This document shows, in pieces, positions 48,041-58,936 of a stretch of DNA of 64,000 nucleotides. The notes under the pieces are model-generated. The model was not told the origin of the DNA. It made no database searches and was given only the letters and a program-made list of their open reading frames with translations. Location: NCBI GenBank assembly GCA_006176705.1, contig QRFJ01002108.1, positions 62,001 to 126,000 on the forward strand. The letters run 5' to 3'. The position numbers were made by a program, and so were the translations under genes. The first letter of the stretch is position 1; each line of letters begins with the position of its first letter. This DNA comes from Cocos nucifera. Lineage: Eukaryota > Streptophyta > Magnoliopsida > Arecales > Arecaceae.

Positions 48041-48760
48041 CTTGCACTTCTTCCAAAGCGGACACTCTTGCTTAAAGTGCCCTACTTCTCCGCACTTGAA
48101 GCATCTCTTGGACTCCTTACTGCCCCTCTATTTGCCCTTCTTCTTCCCTTTCCTATGCTTCTCTAAAACCACAAGACTCTCCTGGAAGACCTCCCTCTTC
48201 ATCATTCATTCCCGCTGCTCGTTGGACCTGAGCACTGATACGATCTCCTCATACACCAGTATCTCCTTACCATATAGCAAAGTTGTCACCAACAGATCGA
48301 AGCTCTCAGATAGCGAACACAGCAATAATAGACTCTTATCCTTCTCTTCTAAATCCACCCCGATATTGAGCAAGTCCATGCTCATCCGATAGAACTGCTG
48401 AATATGCCCCGCAACATCCTCGCCCTCCTGCATCCGAAGGTTGTACAGTTGCTTCTTCAGCATTAACTTGTTGCATATATTCTTTCCCATGTACAACTGT
48501 TGTAACCTCAACCATAATCCCTTAGGTATTCTCTCTTCCAACACACCATACAAAATCTCATCCACCAAACAAACCCTAATCACAACACATGCCTTTTTCT
48601 CCAAGGACACCCACTCCTTATCTGTCATCTCCCCCGGCCTATCCTCCAAGGCTGAATCCAGCCTCATCTAAACCAAAAAATCCTCCATCCTTACCATCCA
48701 TATTGTAAAACTTCCCTTTCCATCAAACTTCTTTAATCCTACCTTCAATCCGTTGTTCTC
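48041..48760 (-). pseudogene. copia-type Gag of TRG2
   Basis: The 153-codon frame 48206-48667 contains the hallmarks of plant copia gag (UBN2/gag_2 type): EKKACVVIRVCLVDEILYGV, WLRLQQLYMGKNICNKLMLK, LYNLRMQEGEDVAGHIQQFY, LLLLCSLSESFDLLVTTLLY. It extends upstream through MRLDSALEDRP to an N-terminal NGLKVGLKKFDGKG-like start near 48750. Downstream lies a zinc knuckle CGEVGHFKQECPL at about 48060-48100 in a shifted frame. It is the longest well preserved gag in the window, and an intact particle protein would be expected to act in trans. Confidence 0.85.
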
Positions 48761-48942
48761 CATGATCAATCTAAATCAAATAACAGCAAACAAGTAGATC
48801 TAAGAAATACCTTGACTAGGGATGGTAGACAGCAGCCCTGTGATCTCTTCCTTCCTCATGAAGCCTAGAGAAAGCCTTTAGATCTGAATCTCACTGCTGA
48901 TCTCTGCTAAAAATTGATCTTCTTCCTCCTCCATGCTCAACC

Positions 48943-48956
48943 GGACTCCGATACCA
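48943..48956 (-). other. primer binding site, TRG2
   Basis: Minus-strand TTGGTATCGGAGTCC at about 48942-48956, an initiator-Met-like site slightly changed, three bases from the LTR. Confidence 0.75.
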
Positions 48957-48958
48957 AT

Positions 48959-49779
48959 TATTGTTCCTACAGCTGCTCGGAGCCACAGCCGTAGATCCAA
49001 TTTCTTGCATAAATCTGGGTGTTAATCCAGCAAACTAAAGAAGATCTAAGAAAGATGAGAGAAGCTAGGGTTTTGGTGTTGGAACCAGGAGAAAAGAGAA
49101 GAGAGAGTTAGGGAGAAAAGCTCAATTATGTTCCAACCTTATTGTAAAAGTTATAATATCCTGGTTTATATATCTTAGAGTTCACACATGAATTCTTATA
49201 AACCCTAGCTCAAAAACTCTCCTAGGCTAATCCAACTCATATATGAATTAGCCTCCTTAAGACCTCTTGAACCAGGCCTTAAGATCCCTAGGATCAACCC
49301 AGACCCTAGCCCAAAATAGACCCTCATATAACTCTGCCCACGCACTGAGCTGGCTCAGTCTCAGTACTGAGCCGGCTAAGTTCCATTGAATCGACTCAGT
49401 CTAAAACTAAGTCGGCCCAGTCCTGTGCCACGCCAGTAGTTCTGAATGTGCAGCTCTCTGTTTTGTCTGTACTCTGAGACTTAGTCAATCCAGTTTTGGA
49501 TTGAGCCGGCTAACCTATAGAAAATTCTTTTTTCTACAGCCTTCAAGCTCTGGCTTTGGTTCCTTGCTCCACCTTATGTCCCAGATCTCCAAAGCACCAA
49601 CCAAGCCCCTTGAGGCCCTCAATATCTAAACCTTAAGCCCATGAAGAGCTACATGCCGCCTCCACCCTAGGACAACTCCCGTCCTAGTTCTAGGACCATA
49701 CCTCTCCTAGCCTCTCCGAAGTCCTCATCTTGGCTCCGTCCGTGGCCTCCCAAGGCTTAGGAGCACCACACCACCTACA
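48959..49779 (-). repeat. 5' LTR of TRG2
   Basis: 821 bp copy of 46503-47299, from tattgttcctacagctgctc to ccacctaca. Confidence 0.88.
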
Positions 49780-50669
49780 GTCCGAATCTAAGTCGATAGC
49801 ATAGAAATCAATTTTTATACTAATTGAAGTAACCATCTAGTAATGATACTTGATGTTCGGATAGGTCGAATAATCGCAATCGCAACATTCAAAATCTACG
49901 CGAATATGGTTACCGTATAATTCGTCCCTATAACCTTTGTGTAATAGAAGACTCAGGGTTAGACTGTCAATCCTAAAAAAATACATCTATGTCGTATCTC
50001 AAAGTAATTAGTCTCGTGACTCTTCACTAAGACTATCCTAGCCAAGGTTTTGCTAAATTAAAACATAATTGAATATAGCTCCTAAAATTAGGAGTGGTCA
50101 ATCCCATCTTGATACACGCACCGACTCCATAAGTATTTTATTGTGCCTAAGAACCTTCCATCACTAAATTAGAAATTCAAATAGTCTGGCACCAAAACAT
50201 AGTGAGTTGCTTGAAAGTCACCATGGTGATCTCAGGTTGGAGGGACATTTTTACCCATATTCCATCGAAGCTAATCTTGATAGGAGAAAAGCCCTAGAGT
50301 TGGTCAGGTTCAGTACAGATGTACCCATACATCTTATTTGCATGCCATATCGGTGTCTCAACACTTCTTGGTTATGAGGACAATCAATCTATATGGCACA
50401 CAATGATCTATACTTGATAAACATTATCGTCCTAAGTAACAATGTATCATTTGGTCATGAACTATTTGAGGAATAAATGACAAATCCTCCTTTGCCAAAT
50501 CTAGATAGTCCAAAGAACTTCATCATAATATAGAAGTTCATTAGAAGACAAAAAAATTTATGATGAAAATACCAAAATATTTTTTATTAATTTATAATTC
50601 ATATATAGTTATAAATATATGGTCCAACCATCAACAGACTGACGATTGACTTTGGAACACATTTTCGAT

Positions 50670-51964
50670 AATAAAAATAAGAGTAAACCAATCCAATTAA
50701 ATAAGGTCCTAGCCCATTTAAGAACTTAATTAAATTAAATTTAATTTTGATTTAATTTTTTAATCAAATTAAAAAATTAGATTCATCCAAGCCCTAGTTA
50801 GACTAGGACTAGTTCTTCCTTGAACTTGGCTTGTCTAATAAGCCAATTAGACTTAATCCAATCAAGCCCAAACTAAATCTAATTAAATCATACTTAATTA
50901 GACTTAATCTTAACCTACTAACTTAATCAAATTAAGCTAATTAGCAATCAAATTGCTAATCGATCCTCCTGCAATACTTGCACTAGATCAAATATCAATC
51001 GTATTGATCGCTTAACCCTAAAACGATTCTAAATCACTGATCAACTATCTGATTGGAACATGAACCCTAATGTATGTGATCTCATAGGTCCGAACCTAAG
51101 TCAGTAGTATAGAAATAAATTCCTATACCAATCAAAGTGATCATCTAGTAATGATATCCAACGGTCGGATAGGTCGAAAGATGTAGAACACCATCCTTAG
51201 AACCCATGCGAATATAGTTTCCATATAATTCATTTCCTTGACCATAATGTTCGTAGGACACCTTAGAGTTCAATTTTCAACTCTGATATGATTGTCCACA
51301 TTATATTTTAAAATATCAAATCCATCTAATGGGTTACCCTGGCTAAGGTTTTGCTATATTGAAAAACAGTGATACATTCTTCTCCAACTCTTGGAGTGGT
51401 CAATTCCATCTTGATCACACTTCGACTTCACAAGTACTTGACTGTGCCTAGAAGCCTTCCATTATTGAATTAGAAATTTAGTTAGTTCGATACCAAAGCA
51501 TAGTAAGTTGCTTACAAGTCACTGAGGTGATCTCAGGTCTAAAGGATACTTATACCTATATCCCATCAGAAATATTCTTGACAGCAGAATGCTCTGAACT
51601 TAGTCACGTTCAATGACGATGTACCCATACATGTCACCTGTATGCCATACTAGTGTCTCCACACTCTTTGGTTAAGAGGTCAATCAATCTATATGGCATA
51701 TAGCGACCTATGCTCGATAGATGCTGTCATCCTAATTAACAACCTATCATTTGGTTATGAACAAATTTAAGGACTAATCCATAAATTCTCTCTTTATCGA
51801 AACTAAATAGTCCAAAGAACTTCATCACAATAATGGAGTTCATTAGAAGATATAAATTTATGATGAAAAAATATACCAAAATATTTTTTATTAATTAATA
51901 AATTAATTACAATATTTCAATCGTCAACAGGCTGACAATTGACTTTAGAACATAATTTTCAATA
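50670..51964 (-). repeat. LTR C fragment, copy 2 (U3 start intact)
   Basis: Minus strand starts near 51964 with TATTGAAAATTATGTTC, an altered version of the copia2/3 LTR start. Its distal end is cut by LTR B at 50670. Positions 50671-51835 duplicate 43376-44520. Inserted in Tat2, and ggaag (51965-51969) may be one target copy. Confidence 0.8.
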
Positions 51965-52791
51965 GGAAGCAGATTTGATCAGTGCTTCGATAGTGACCTT
52001 GGGCTCCTACGTGGGCTTGGGCATCTCAGCAGCAGGCTCAGAGGATTCGGGGACCACTTCGATGGGAGAAAAGTCAGTCGCAGTACCGGATGGCCCCGCT
52101 TCTTCGTCGGACTCCCTTCCCAGGAATCTAAGGTCAAGCTCAAGAAACATCTAGGCCACTCTGTCTTCACAGAGTTTGAAGCCCTTTATGAACGCCTCCT
52201 AGCCGAATGCAATGTTCCAGTCCTTCATTTCGAAGGAGGCATTGACCTCCTCCATGGCTAGGGCTACTGCCTTCAAAACGGACTTCAACATTTGAGCCTC
52301 CAACTTGGTGACTCTGATCTCTACCTCCTTCTTTTTCCCTTCCTCTAAGATCAATGCAGCCTTGAGATCGATCGAGATAAGCTCCTCCTTTCGAAGCGCC
52401 CCCTAGAGATTCTCATTTTCTGCCACCTTCTCCTCCCCGAGGTGCTCGGCCTCGGTGACCTTTCCTTGCAGGCTATCGACCTCGGCCCGAAGGTCTCCTT
52501 GGACCTTCAACGCTTCTGCCTCCTGGCAATTTATCCTCTTAAGGTGGGCCAGTATATGATGGCCTGACTACCATGGATGAGTCACGGTAAGATAAAAAAT
52601 AATAATGATAAATACATATATATGATGAAAGAAAAATATGGTAAGATGACTACCTTGAGAAAGGTTCCAAGAGATTCCCAGATGAACTACATCTGGTCAA
52701 GGTTGGCTAGGCAGTCCACCTCTTCAAGCATGGCAAACTTGTCGATCAGATCTCGAATGATCTCTGGATTGTTGAAGGGGTCTGCCCCCAG
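51965..52791 (-). pseudogene. Tat2 antisense protein, C-terminal coiled-coil half
   Basis: Minus translation: QMQFIWESLGTFLK (approximate), then an intron-like A/T-rich gap (about 52565-52655; GTAGTC at its 5' side, tggtagtcag at its 3' side), then a coiled coil with RAEVDSLQGKVTEAEHLGEE and KKKEVEIRVTKLEAQMLKSV, an AFIKGFKLCEDRV motif, and a Ser/Glu/Pro-rich tail ending near 51965. Stops are present. Heptad-rich C-terminal halves are usual in these gypsy-associated antisense proteins. Function unknown. Confidence 0.7.
52787..52791. repeat. target-site duplication of solo LTR A3, left
   Basis: cccag, repeated at 55072-55076. Confidence 0.88.
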
Positions 52792-55071
52792 TGTTAGATA
52801 TATGTGCCCTAGAAGCCAGAATTGGCTGACACTTGTAATACACTTCTAGGGGCAAAATTATAATTTTGACTATAATCAATAAAATGGGTTATTTCCTATC
52901 ACACCTATGTATTTAGTGTCTGTGATACATCCTTTGAGTTAATGGTAATGATAATTCATATTTTCAAGAGTTGAAAATTTAAGACATGAATAATCATTAT
53001 TAACTCATAAACAGCTCCCGACCATAGGATCATCACGAGGATGGTGATTGATCCGGAAGGTTGGTGTACAATCGCTTCTCTTTAGTAGATGAGTCTTGAG
53101 TCTACGGTGTGGAGACACTGGAGCGAAAGTACAGGTACTCGTTAAAGAATGAGGGCACTGAGCGTGACCACCTCGAGTAGTCATTAGGAAGTCTACCTTC
53201 TCGTCAATGACTGACTCGATGCTGCAGTAGTGTGTCTGGTTCTTTGACCTAAGATGCATCAGCAGTTCACCTTGAGGGTGTTATAGTTTGACTACACCAT
53301 TGCTCGATCTCCTAGCCATATGGAACCCTGAGGTGTATGTTGGCTATAGCATGTTCATTGTAGGAACTGGATTGCATCAAGATGGGATCTATCTACCTCG
53401 GTGGTAGAGGAGCAGCCCTATGATAATCATGAGAATCAAGTCCTGAAGCCCATGGCCATGGCAGAGTGAAATAATAGAAAGAGTTTCTATTTAGATTTTC
53501 ACATTGGACTCGAATCGAATGATTATATCATATGACAGAGACTAGGGTTTGACGAGTTTACCTTAACCCTAATCTGATCGGGGCTCAAGATAGAAGAACT
53601 TAATCACACATGTAGCTGCACCAAGAGGTTTGCATTCAGCTCTGATGGGTTGCCACCATATACTGCTAGGTGTCATTGGTGGATTTTGGGAGCAATTAGA
53701 ATGATTTAGATGATCGATCATTCTAGCTGTTCGAATCAGAAGAGTTCTGATCCATCGAAAGGAGTTTCGATGATGTCTATGATAGAGATCATGACATATC
53801 CCATTACCATACAGAACTGAACCTAACTGGGTCACACAAACAAGGGTTTGAATCTGGTGATCATCAATTGAACTGATCTAGTTCAATTGATCTGAATGAG
53901 ATTCAATTAGGTTCAAGGAAATCGTGCTAGCACTCGATTGAACCTAACGTTCTTCTTTTACTATCACAAATAAGTTGTCCTGACTGAGCCAAAGGAGTTT
54001 GTGCTCAATCAGAGGCCTTCATATGGTCTAACTGGAGGTTGTCCAAGTTAGAGAAGGTTGTCTTATTTTATAAGACATGACCTGCCATTTTTGGTCACCT
54101 GCCATTTTTGGTCCTTTGACTTTGGTCAAAAGTTGACCTTTGACTGGTCAAATGTTGACCATAGACACTTTGACTTTTATCCACGTGTCATGCACCTATT
54201 GGAGAACTGGTGGGGGCCTGTCCCCCTACCAGAACCTGGCAAGAAGGAGGGCGCACGCCACCCTAGGCGTGTGCCCAAGTTGGAGGCGCCTTGGAGTCCT
54301 TGTTGGACAAGGACTCCACCTCCCTTTTGGATTCCAATCAGAGTTCTACTAAGAATCCAGTTTGACTGGTCTTAGGTGCCCTCTAAGGAGGAATCCAGGG
54401 GACTATTCTAACCAATCAGATTTAGATCTGATTTCACAAAGGGTTGTGATTGGTTGAGAGGAAGAGGAGTTGGATCACACTTAGTCTATAAATAAGACCC
54501 TGCGCCCAACTCAGATATGAATGCAATTAGAATAGAGATTTCCCACGCCCCAAGGCTGCCTCTCCCCTCTTCCTCCATGCCTAAACTTCTCCTCCTTCTC
54601 CTCTCCACGTCCAAAAGAGTTTTGGACTTAGGTTGGTGCATTCCAGATCAAAAGAAAGGCGATCAAAAGAAGAAGGCTGCACTGCTGCAAAGGACGACTG
54701 CTGATCTTCAAAAGGAGTTTTGAAGATCCTCCAGATCAGATCCAAATCTGATTTTTGGAGGCGTGATAGAGAAGAAGAGGATCTCTAGATCTAACCCGAG
54801 TGGATACCGATAGAGGTCAGGCGCTTGCGTGGCTAAGATCCAGAACCTTTCACTACAATCAGGATCATCTACAGGGTAATAGGATTACCCAAATCAAGTA
54901 AATTAAATTTGATTTAATTTATCTTATTTTATTTTATTTATTAAAATAATAAGAATCAGATCTGAAACATATCAAGATCTGATTGGGATCAAGAGAAAAA
55001 TTTTTGAAATATATCTCTTGATCTGATCAGATCTGGACGAACCTGGATCGAGAAATCAGGATTTTCCTTCA
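52792..55071 (+). repeat. solo LTR A3 (A family, 2.28 kb)
   Basis: From TGTTAGATATATGTGCCC to GATTTTCCTTCA, with perfect 5-bp flanks and no internal region. Very similar to A1's LTR: the antisense ORF at 53005-53259 and its counterpart at 6407-6661 differ at only about five of 84 residues. TATA box (tctataaataag) near 54485-54496. Confidence 0.93.
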
Positions 55072-56290
55072 CCCAGATCGTCGCCGCCGCTGTCGCTTGA
55101 CCCGCCCAGATGAGCTTTTTAGACCACCTTCGTGATAGTGACCCTCTTCTTCTTTTTGTCGTCTCCGACCCCTCCGATCCTCTCAGTGAGGGACTCCAGC
55201 ATCAACCCTCTAGCGGGGAGACTCGAGGGTGCAGGAGGCCGAGGATCCTCACCTCCAACATTGCCCCTGATGATTGAAAGGACCTCAGCACCTGGAATAA
55301 CTTCGAGAGTGGCTGCAAGGACATTCGAAACCTCGAAACTCGGGCCATCGATCTTCACCCTCTTCGAGCTTTCACTTGGGACTGCCCCCTTTCTCTTCTT
55401 GGCATAAAGACCCTTAGCGAGCTTTCCTACGGCATCAGTGTCATTTCTGCAGCAAAAAAAGGTCACGATCAGCCGAGGTATGCGTCAAATTTCATAAAAG
55501 TCCATACATGTATACAAATGCACTTAATACTAACAGGATCAAGAGGGCTCGGGCCAAGGTTAAATAAGATCTGCTCCTTCAAAAGATCGGGGAGACCGAG
55601 AGCTTGGTACGCCTTGAGTCTGTTAGAAGACTCGAGGTCAGCTCCATCCAGGCTAGGGGCTCAGCGGATGGATTCCCTAAGGAAGCCCCAAGGAGGAAGG
55701 TCAAGTAGCAAGGTTGAGCATCAGATGAAGAAGTACTTCTTCTTTCAGTTATGAATAAAAAAAGGAGCATCTTTCAGCAGTCCCTTCTTACCGAACTGAA
55801 GGGAGAAGTACCACTAATCCTTTACGGAAGGATGATATTTGAAGGTATAGAAATTTTGGAACAATGAGACTGTTAGCTGAACTTCAGCCAAGAGATAGAG
55901 AAAAAGGAAGCCGATTATGAATCAAAAGGAGTTCGGTACTAGGGAGGCAAAGGAGATGTTCAAAAAGTGAAATAGGGTGACTACAAAGAAAGGAGGTGGA
56001 AGTCAAAGTCTGGCATGCAAGACTTCTAGATATAAACAAAATCGATCGATCGGAGGTAAACTAGCACGGTCATCTAACCCGGGGATCTCAAGATTGTACT
56101 CCGATGGGATGCCATACTGTATCCTGATCAGGGAGAGGTCATTCAGAGTAAGGATAGAAGGGATGGTATCCAAAATGAAAGGCTGATGGGATATGTTCCT
56201 AGGCTCAACCTTGGTTAAGGGGGTGGGGTCTAGGAAGGTCGGTCCAGATGAGCTCCAAGAACTGATGGATTAGGAAGTTTCAGAAGACAT
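55072..56290 (-). pseudogene. Tat2 antisense protein, N-terminal half (gypsy-type putative transposase domain)
   Basis: ATG at 56288-56290 (minus). Readable order: NDLSLIRIQYGIPSEYNLEI, PPIDRFCLYLEVLHAR, PPPFFVVTLFHFLNI, ASLVPNSF and IIGFLFLYLLAEVQLTVSLF, with KYHPSVKD and WYFSLQFG following. This is the signature of the 'putative gypsy-type transposon' family (PF04195), which in plants is found on antisense ORFs of Tat elements. An intron-like gap with GTTAGT at its 5' side and tgctgcag at its 3' side lies near 55452-55537. The frame then enters a charged stretch (KKRKGAVPSESSKRVKIDGP). About six stops. Confidence 0.75.
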
Positions 56291-56597
56291 ACTGATCAAA
56301 CTAAACCCTCCGAAAAGCCTCCAAAAAGCAGGAAAAAATGGAGTGCAAAAACTTGTATGGAAAAACCAAAAGAACAAGAAGTAAAAGAGGCAAGAGTAAT
56401 TGAAAATAGACATTGAGAGGCTGACTAAAGTTGATTAAGAATGACAAAGAGATGATGGGTGCGACGAGAATCAAATGGAGGAATGCCTAGAACCAGGAAA
56501 GATGAAGGGTGGAATTAAAAATCTTGGATGGAAGAAGAGCAGGTGCCGAAGGAAGAAGAAGACTCAGACAAGAATGGATTTTAGAGATGGAAGAAGG

Positions 56598-56609
56598 CCT
56601 TAAATAGCC
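56598..56609 (-). promoter_or_regulatory. candidate antisense promoter TATA box, Tat2
   Basis: Minus-strand GGCTATTTAAGG, about 310 bases upstream of the antisense ATG at 56290. A plausible core promoter by sequence and position, not otherwise supported. Confidence 0.4.
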
Positions 56610-56902
56610 AAGGAGAGCCCAATACGATTATGATGGTAGATCCCATTCTGTCGAACCGTAAGTGCCATGTGTCCCACTTATCATGATAGAGTAGTGGCTA
56701 CGGGCAAATCCTTAATTGCATCATGCTTGAGGTAGTATTGTAGCAAGAAAATCGAAGGGTTGTCTTCTCAAACTCATCTCGAATTTAAAGAGCTTCGACG
56801 CAAGCACAGTAAATGCCAAAATGTCTCATCTTGATGAGCATGGAAAGCCAAAAAGAACTTCGACAGCCACATCTATACTTTCTTCCTTTGAATTTCGAAC
56901 TT
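56610..56902. other. Tat2 spacer before the 3' LTR
   Basis: Nothing recognised apart from its position between the antisense gene and the polypurine tract. Confidence 0.5.
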
Positions 56903-56917
56903 AAAAGTGGGAGGACT
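56903..56917 (+). other. polypurine tract, Tat2
   Basis: AAAAGTGGGAGGACT just before the LTR, as in Grande-like gypsy elements. Confidence 0.7.
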
Positions 56918-56919
56918 AT

Positions 56920-57788
56920 TATTGGGGGTGAACCCATTCTTGCCGAAGTTCAGTCAGATATCTGATCATTGAATGATCCCATCCGATAGCGACAATCAAG
57001 ACTGAGCCTCAACCGAATTCACAAGATCCCTCTAAGCTTCGTCCAGATGAGCTTGAGTAGCAGGGGTGGCCGTGCTCCTCCATCCCAGGTAGTCAACCTT
57101 CTTTTGGTGGAACTTCCTCCATATGAACTTCTATGCTCCGTTGAGAGTGCCGGACTTCTCCACCAATCGAACTTCTTTCGGACTTCTCATTCAGTCAGAC
57201 TTCTCCATCAGTCAAACTACTTCCAGACTTCTTCTTCAGTTGGACTTCTCCACCTATCAAACTCCTTCCGGACTTCTTCTTCCATCGAACTTCTTTCAAA
57301 CTCCTTTCGGGTACCCAGAAGGATCTCAGCACCAACTCTCAATATGGCGAATAATGACCCACGCACAACTGATCACGAGAACCTCTGAGCTCCTCTAGAA
57401 CAACATCAGTAAGGAACACTCCATCACCTACAGCCATCCCATCCAAACTCCAGTTGGTACGTCACGACAACGGACATTATCTTCTATAACAAACTCCACG
57501 TGGCCCTGAATGGCCCACTACCAGGTGGTTATGACTGTCATTATCAGTTTGTTACAGGCTCTACCTATATAAAAGATCCTCCAAATATGCTTTCGTCTGG
57601 AAGCTCTCTTCTCCTTCTCGACACTCTACTACTTTCTCCACTAAGCATTCCATTTTTGTTGGCCGAAAGGGCTGACTTGACCATCGAAGGATCCTACCAG
57701 AGCCACCCCTCCTTCGATTTAAACTTCTTTCGTAGGTCCCGATGGTGACCTTGACTTCTCCAGCTCTAGCCAATTTTGGCATCAACTA
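56920..57788 (+). repeat. 3' LTR of Tat2
   Basis: Starts tattgggggtgaaccc, a mutated TGTTGGGGG start, and ends near ttttggcatcaact. TATA box TATATAAA at about 57566-57573. An imperfect tandem array of ggacttctccaccaatcgaac-like words fills 57145-57305. No second LTR is present in the window. End position uncertain by a few bases. Confidence 0.7.
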
Positions 57789-58153
57789 GATTCTGCACCA
57801 ATAGAGGGAATATCATCCTTTTTAATATATAATTCAATATATCGACATTCTAAAAATTTTAGAGAAAATGTCAATATTTCTTGGACATCTTTATCATCAT
57901 CAATTGAAACTAAGATATATTTGCTTTGCATTAACTATCACGATAAATTAGGTGATCTCTACCTTAATTTGATTTCATATTTTTCTCTATCTATGGGAAT
58001 ATCACTATATAAATAGTCTAATAATTCTTGATGTGATAGTGACGAAGACAACCTAACCATCCAGCTCACAGGTTGACTATACTGCATGCCATCTTCATCA
58101 TTTTCTATTATGCCATCTTAATATAATAGCAGATGAACTCGAGCACTAGCCAT
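57789..58153 (-). pseudogene. probable Mutator-like transposase N-terminal fragment
   Basis: From an ATG at 58151-58153 the minus strand reads MASARVHLLLY, a stop, DGIIENDEDGMQYSQPVSWM, SSSLSHQELLDYLYSDIPID, KYEIKLR, then YILVSIDDDKDVQEIL and IELYIKKDDIPS. This layout (short beta-rich segment, acidic hinge, 'dynamic' position with V/I/M-rich strand) resembles the PB1-like N-terminal region of plant MULE proteins. No zinc finger or catalytic core is present. Three stops. The family call is by remembered similarity and should be treated as tentative. Confidence 0.4.
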
Positions 58154-58283
58154 TATCTCAGTAAACTCTATGACAACATCAAAATCTGAATATTTAGGAT
58201 TAATAATTATTTTAATAAAATAATTAACATAATAAATGCATTCTATCATCAACTAATAGGTAAAGTTAGGTTTCATTCCATTC

Positions 58284-58480
58284 AAAAATTGCATTAATTC
58301 TATAGGTAATTACGATAATCAAACGATATGCAATACGAATTGAGAGAAATTTCAGAAACATTTTTTCTTAGTTCTCCCCACATAGAAGGAGAACAAAAAA
58401 AAATGCTATCCAAAATTTCTCTCAATTCATGTTGTATATCGTTTGATTATCATAATTATCTATAAAATTAATTATAATTT
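58284..58480. repeat. nearly 200-bp inverted repeat (hairpin, MITE or foldback candidate)
   Basis: Arms about 58284-58366 and 58395-58480 are complementary at roughly 80 percent, including the perfect core gataatcaaacgatat (58314-58329). The centre adds a GTTCTCC/GGAGAAC stem (58371-58377 and 58388-58394), so almost the entire segment folds into one stem. Confidence 0.85.
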
Positions 58481-58936
58481 CCAAACTATCCAAACTAAAT
58501 AGTCAATTGATTAATATATATAATTCTTTCATCTATATAAAAATATATAAATGTACAAATGCCATAGAGTATATACATTAATCAAAAGATGGGTCTATGG
58601 TTCTATGCAATGTAATATATTTAAAATCAAAAGATGCATCTTGGAAATATGCTGGGTACTATCCCTAATTATGCTTGATTCGAAAATTATTTTCAAGCAT
58701 CGAATCGGGCTTAGGGCCGATGATTTTAGTAAAACTCAAGTTTGGACCCATTTGCAAGAATGTAACAAACATAAAAATTAATTAATATAAACATAATAAT
58801 TAATTACTATAAACATGAAAATTAATTAATAAAAATATAAAAATTAAGATAAATTAATTAATTAATTATTTAATTATAAAAAAATAAAAAATAGAGGGCT
58901 GGTGGGTTGGGGGGAGGGGGTGGGGGGTATTGGTGG
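58481..58936. other. A/T-rich spacer with G-run tract
   Basis: Bases 58760-58885 are attaatta-type simple sequence. 58893-58930 has five runs of three or more G (for example gggttggggggaggggg), a potential G-quadruplex on the plus strand, ending just before LTR B. Confidence 0.65.

Larger units (their letters stand above)
46503..49779 (-). mobile_element. gag-only LTR element TRG2, nested in LTR B
   Basis: LTRs 46503-47299 and 48959-49779 around a 1.66 kb interior. Flanks atccg/gtccg (46498-46502, 49780-49784) are a target duplication with one change. Undisturbed sequence of related LTRs (ggtccgaacctaag) supports gtccg as the original. Minus orientation from PBS and gag. No room for pol. Related to TRG1 through LTR and interior. 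Confidence 0.88.
44525..50669 (-). repeat. LTR B, minus copy (about 2.87 kb plus nested TRG2)
   Basis: Plus-strand start tgtaggattggccatgctac matches in reverse the end of the family B LTR at 61689. The far end (gtgttccaaagtcaatcg on minus) matches its start at 58937, with terminal bases mutated. No PBS or polypurine tract flanks it, so it is a solo LTR. The flanking bases (cctaa left; taaaa or aaaaa right) are not a duplication. Confidence 0.82.
51965..57788 (+). mobile_element. Ty3/gypsy Tat-group element Tat2: antisense gene and 3' LTR
   Basis: Carries a minus-strand antisense gene with a gypsy-type putative transposase domain and coiled coil, then a polypurine tract and a plus-strand LTR. 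This is the 3' end of a Grande-like element. Pol lies to the left and is missing. A solo A-family LTR splits it. Confidence 0.82.

Noticed and set aside
43376..51835. LTR C pieces as the two LTRs of one element with LTR B as interior
   Set aside because: No PBS or polypurine tract at the inner edges, and the inner segment is itself an LTR.
55132..55407. 91-residue plus-strand ORF
   Set aside because: It overlaps the antisense protein frame on the minus strand and has no domain of its own.
51965..57788. A host gene encoding a coiled-coil nuclear protein
   Set aside because: The PF04195-like domain, neighbouring polypurine tract and LTR place it in a Tat element.
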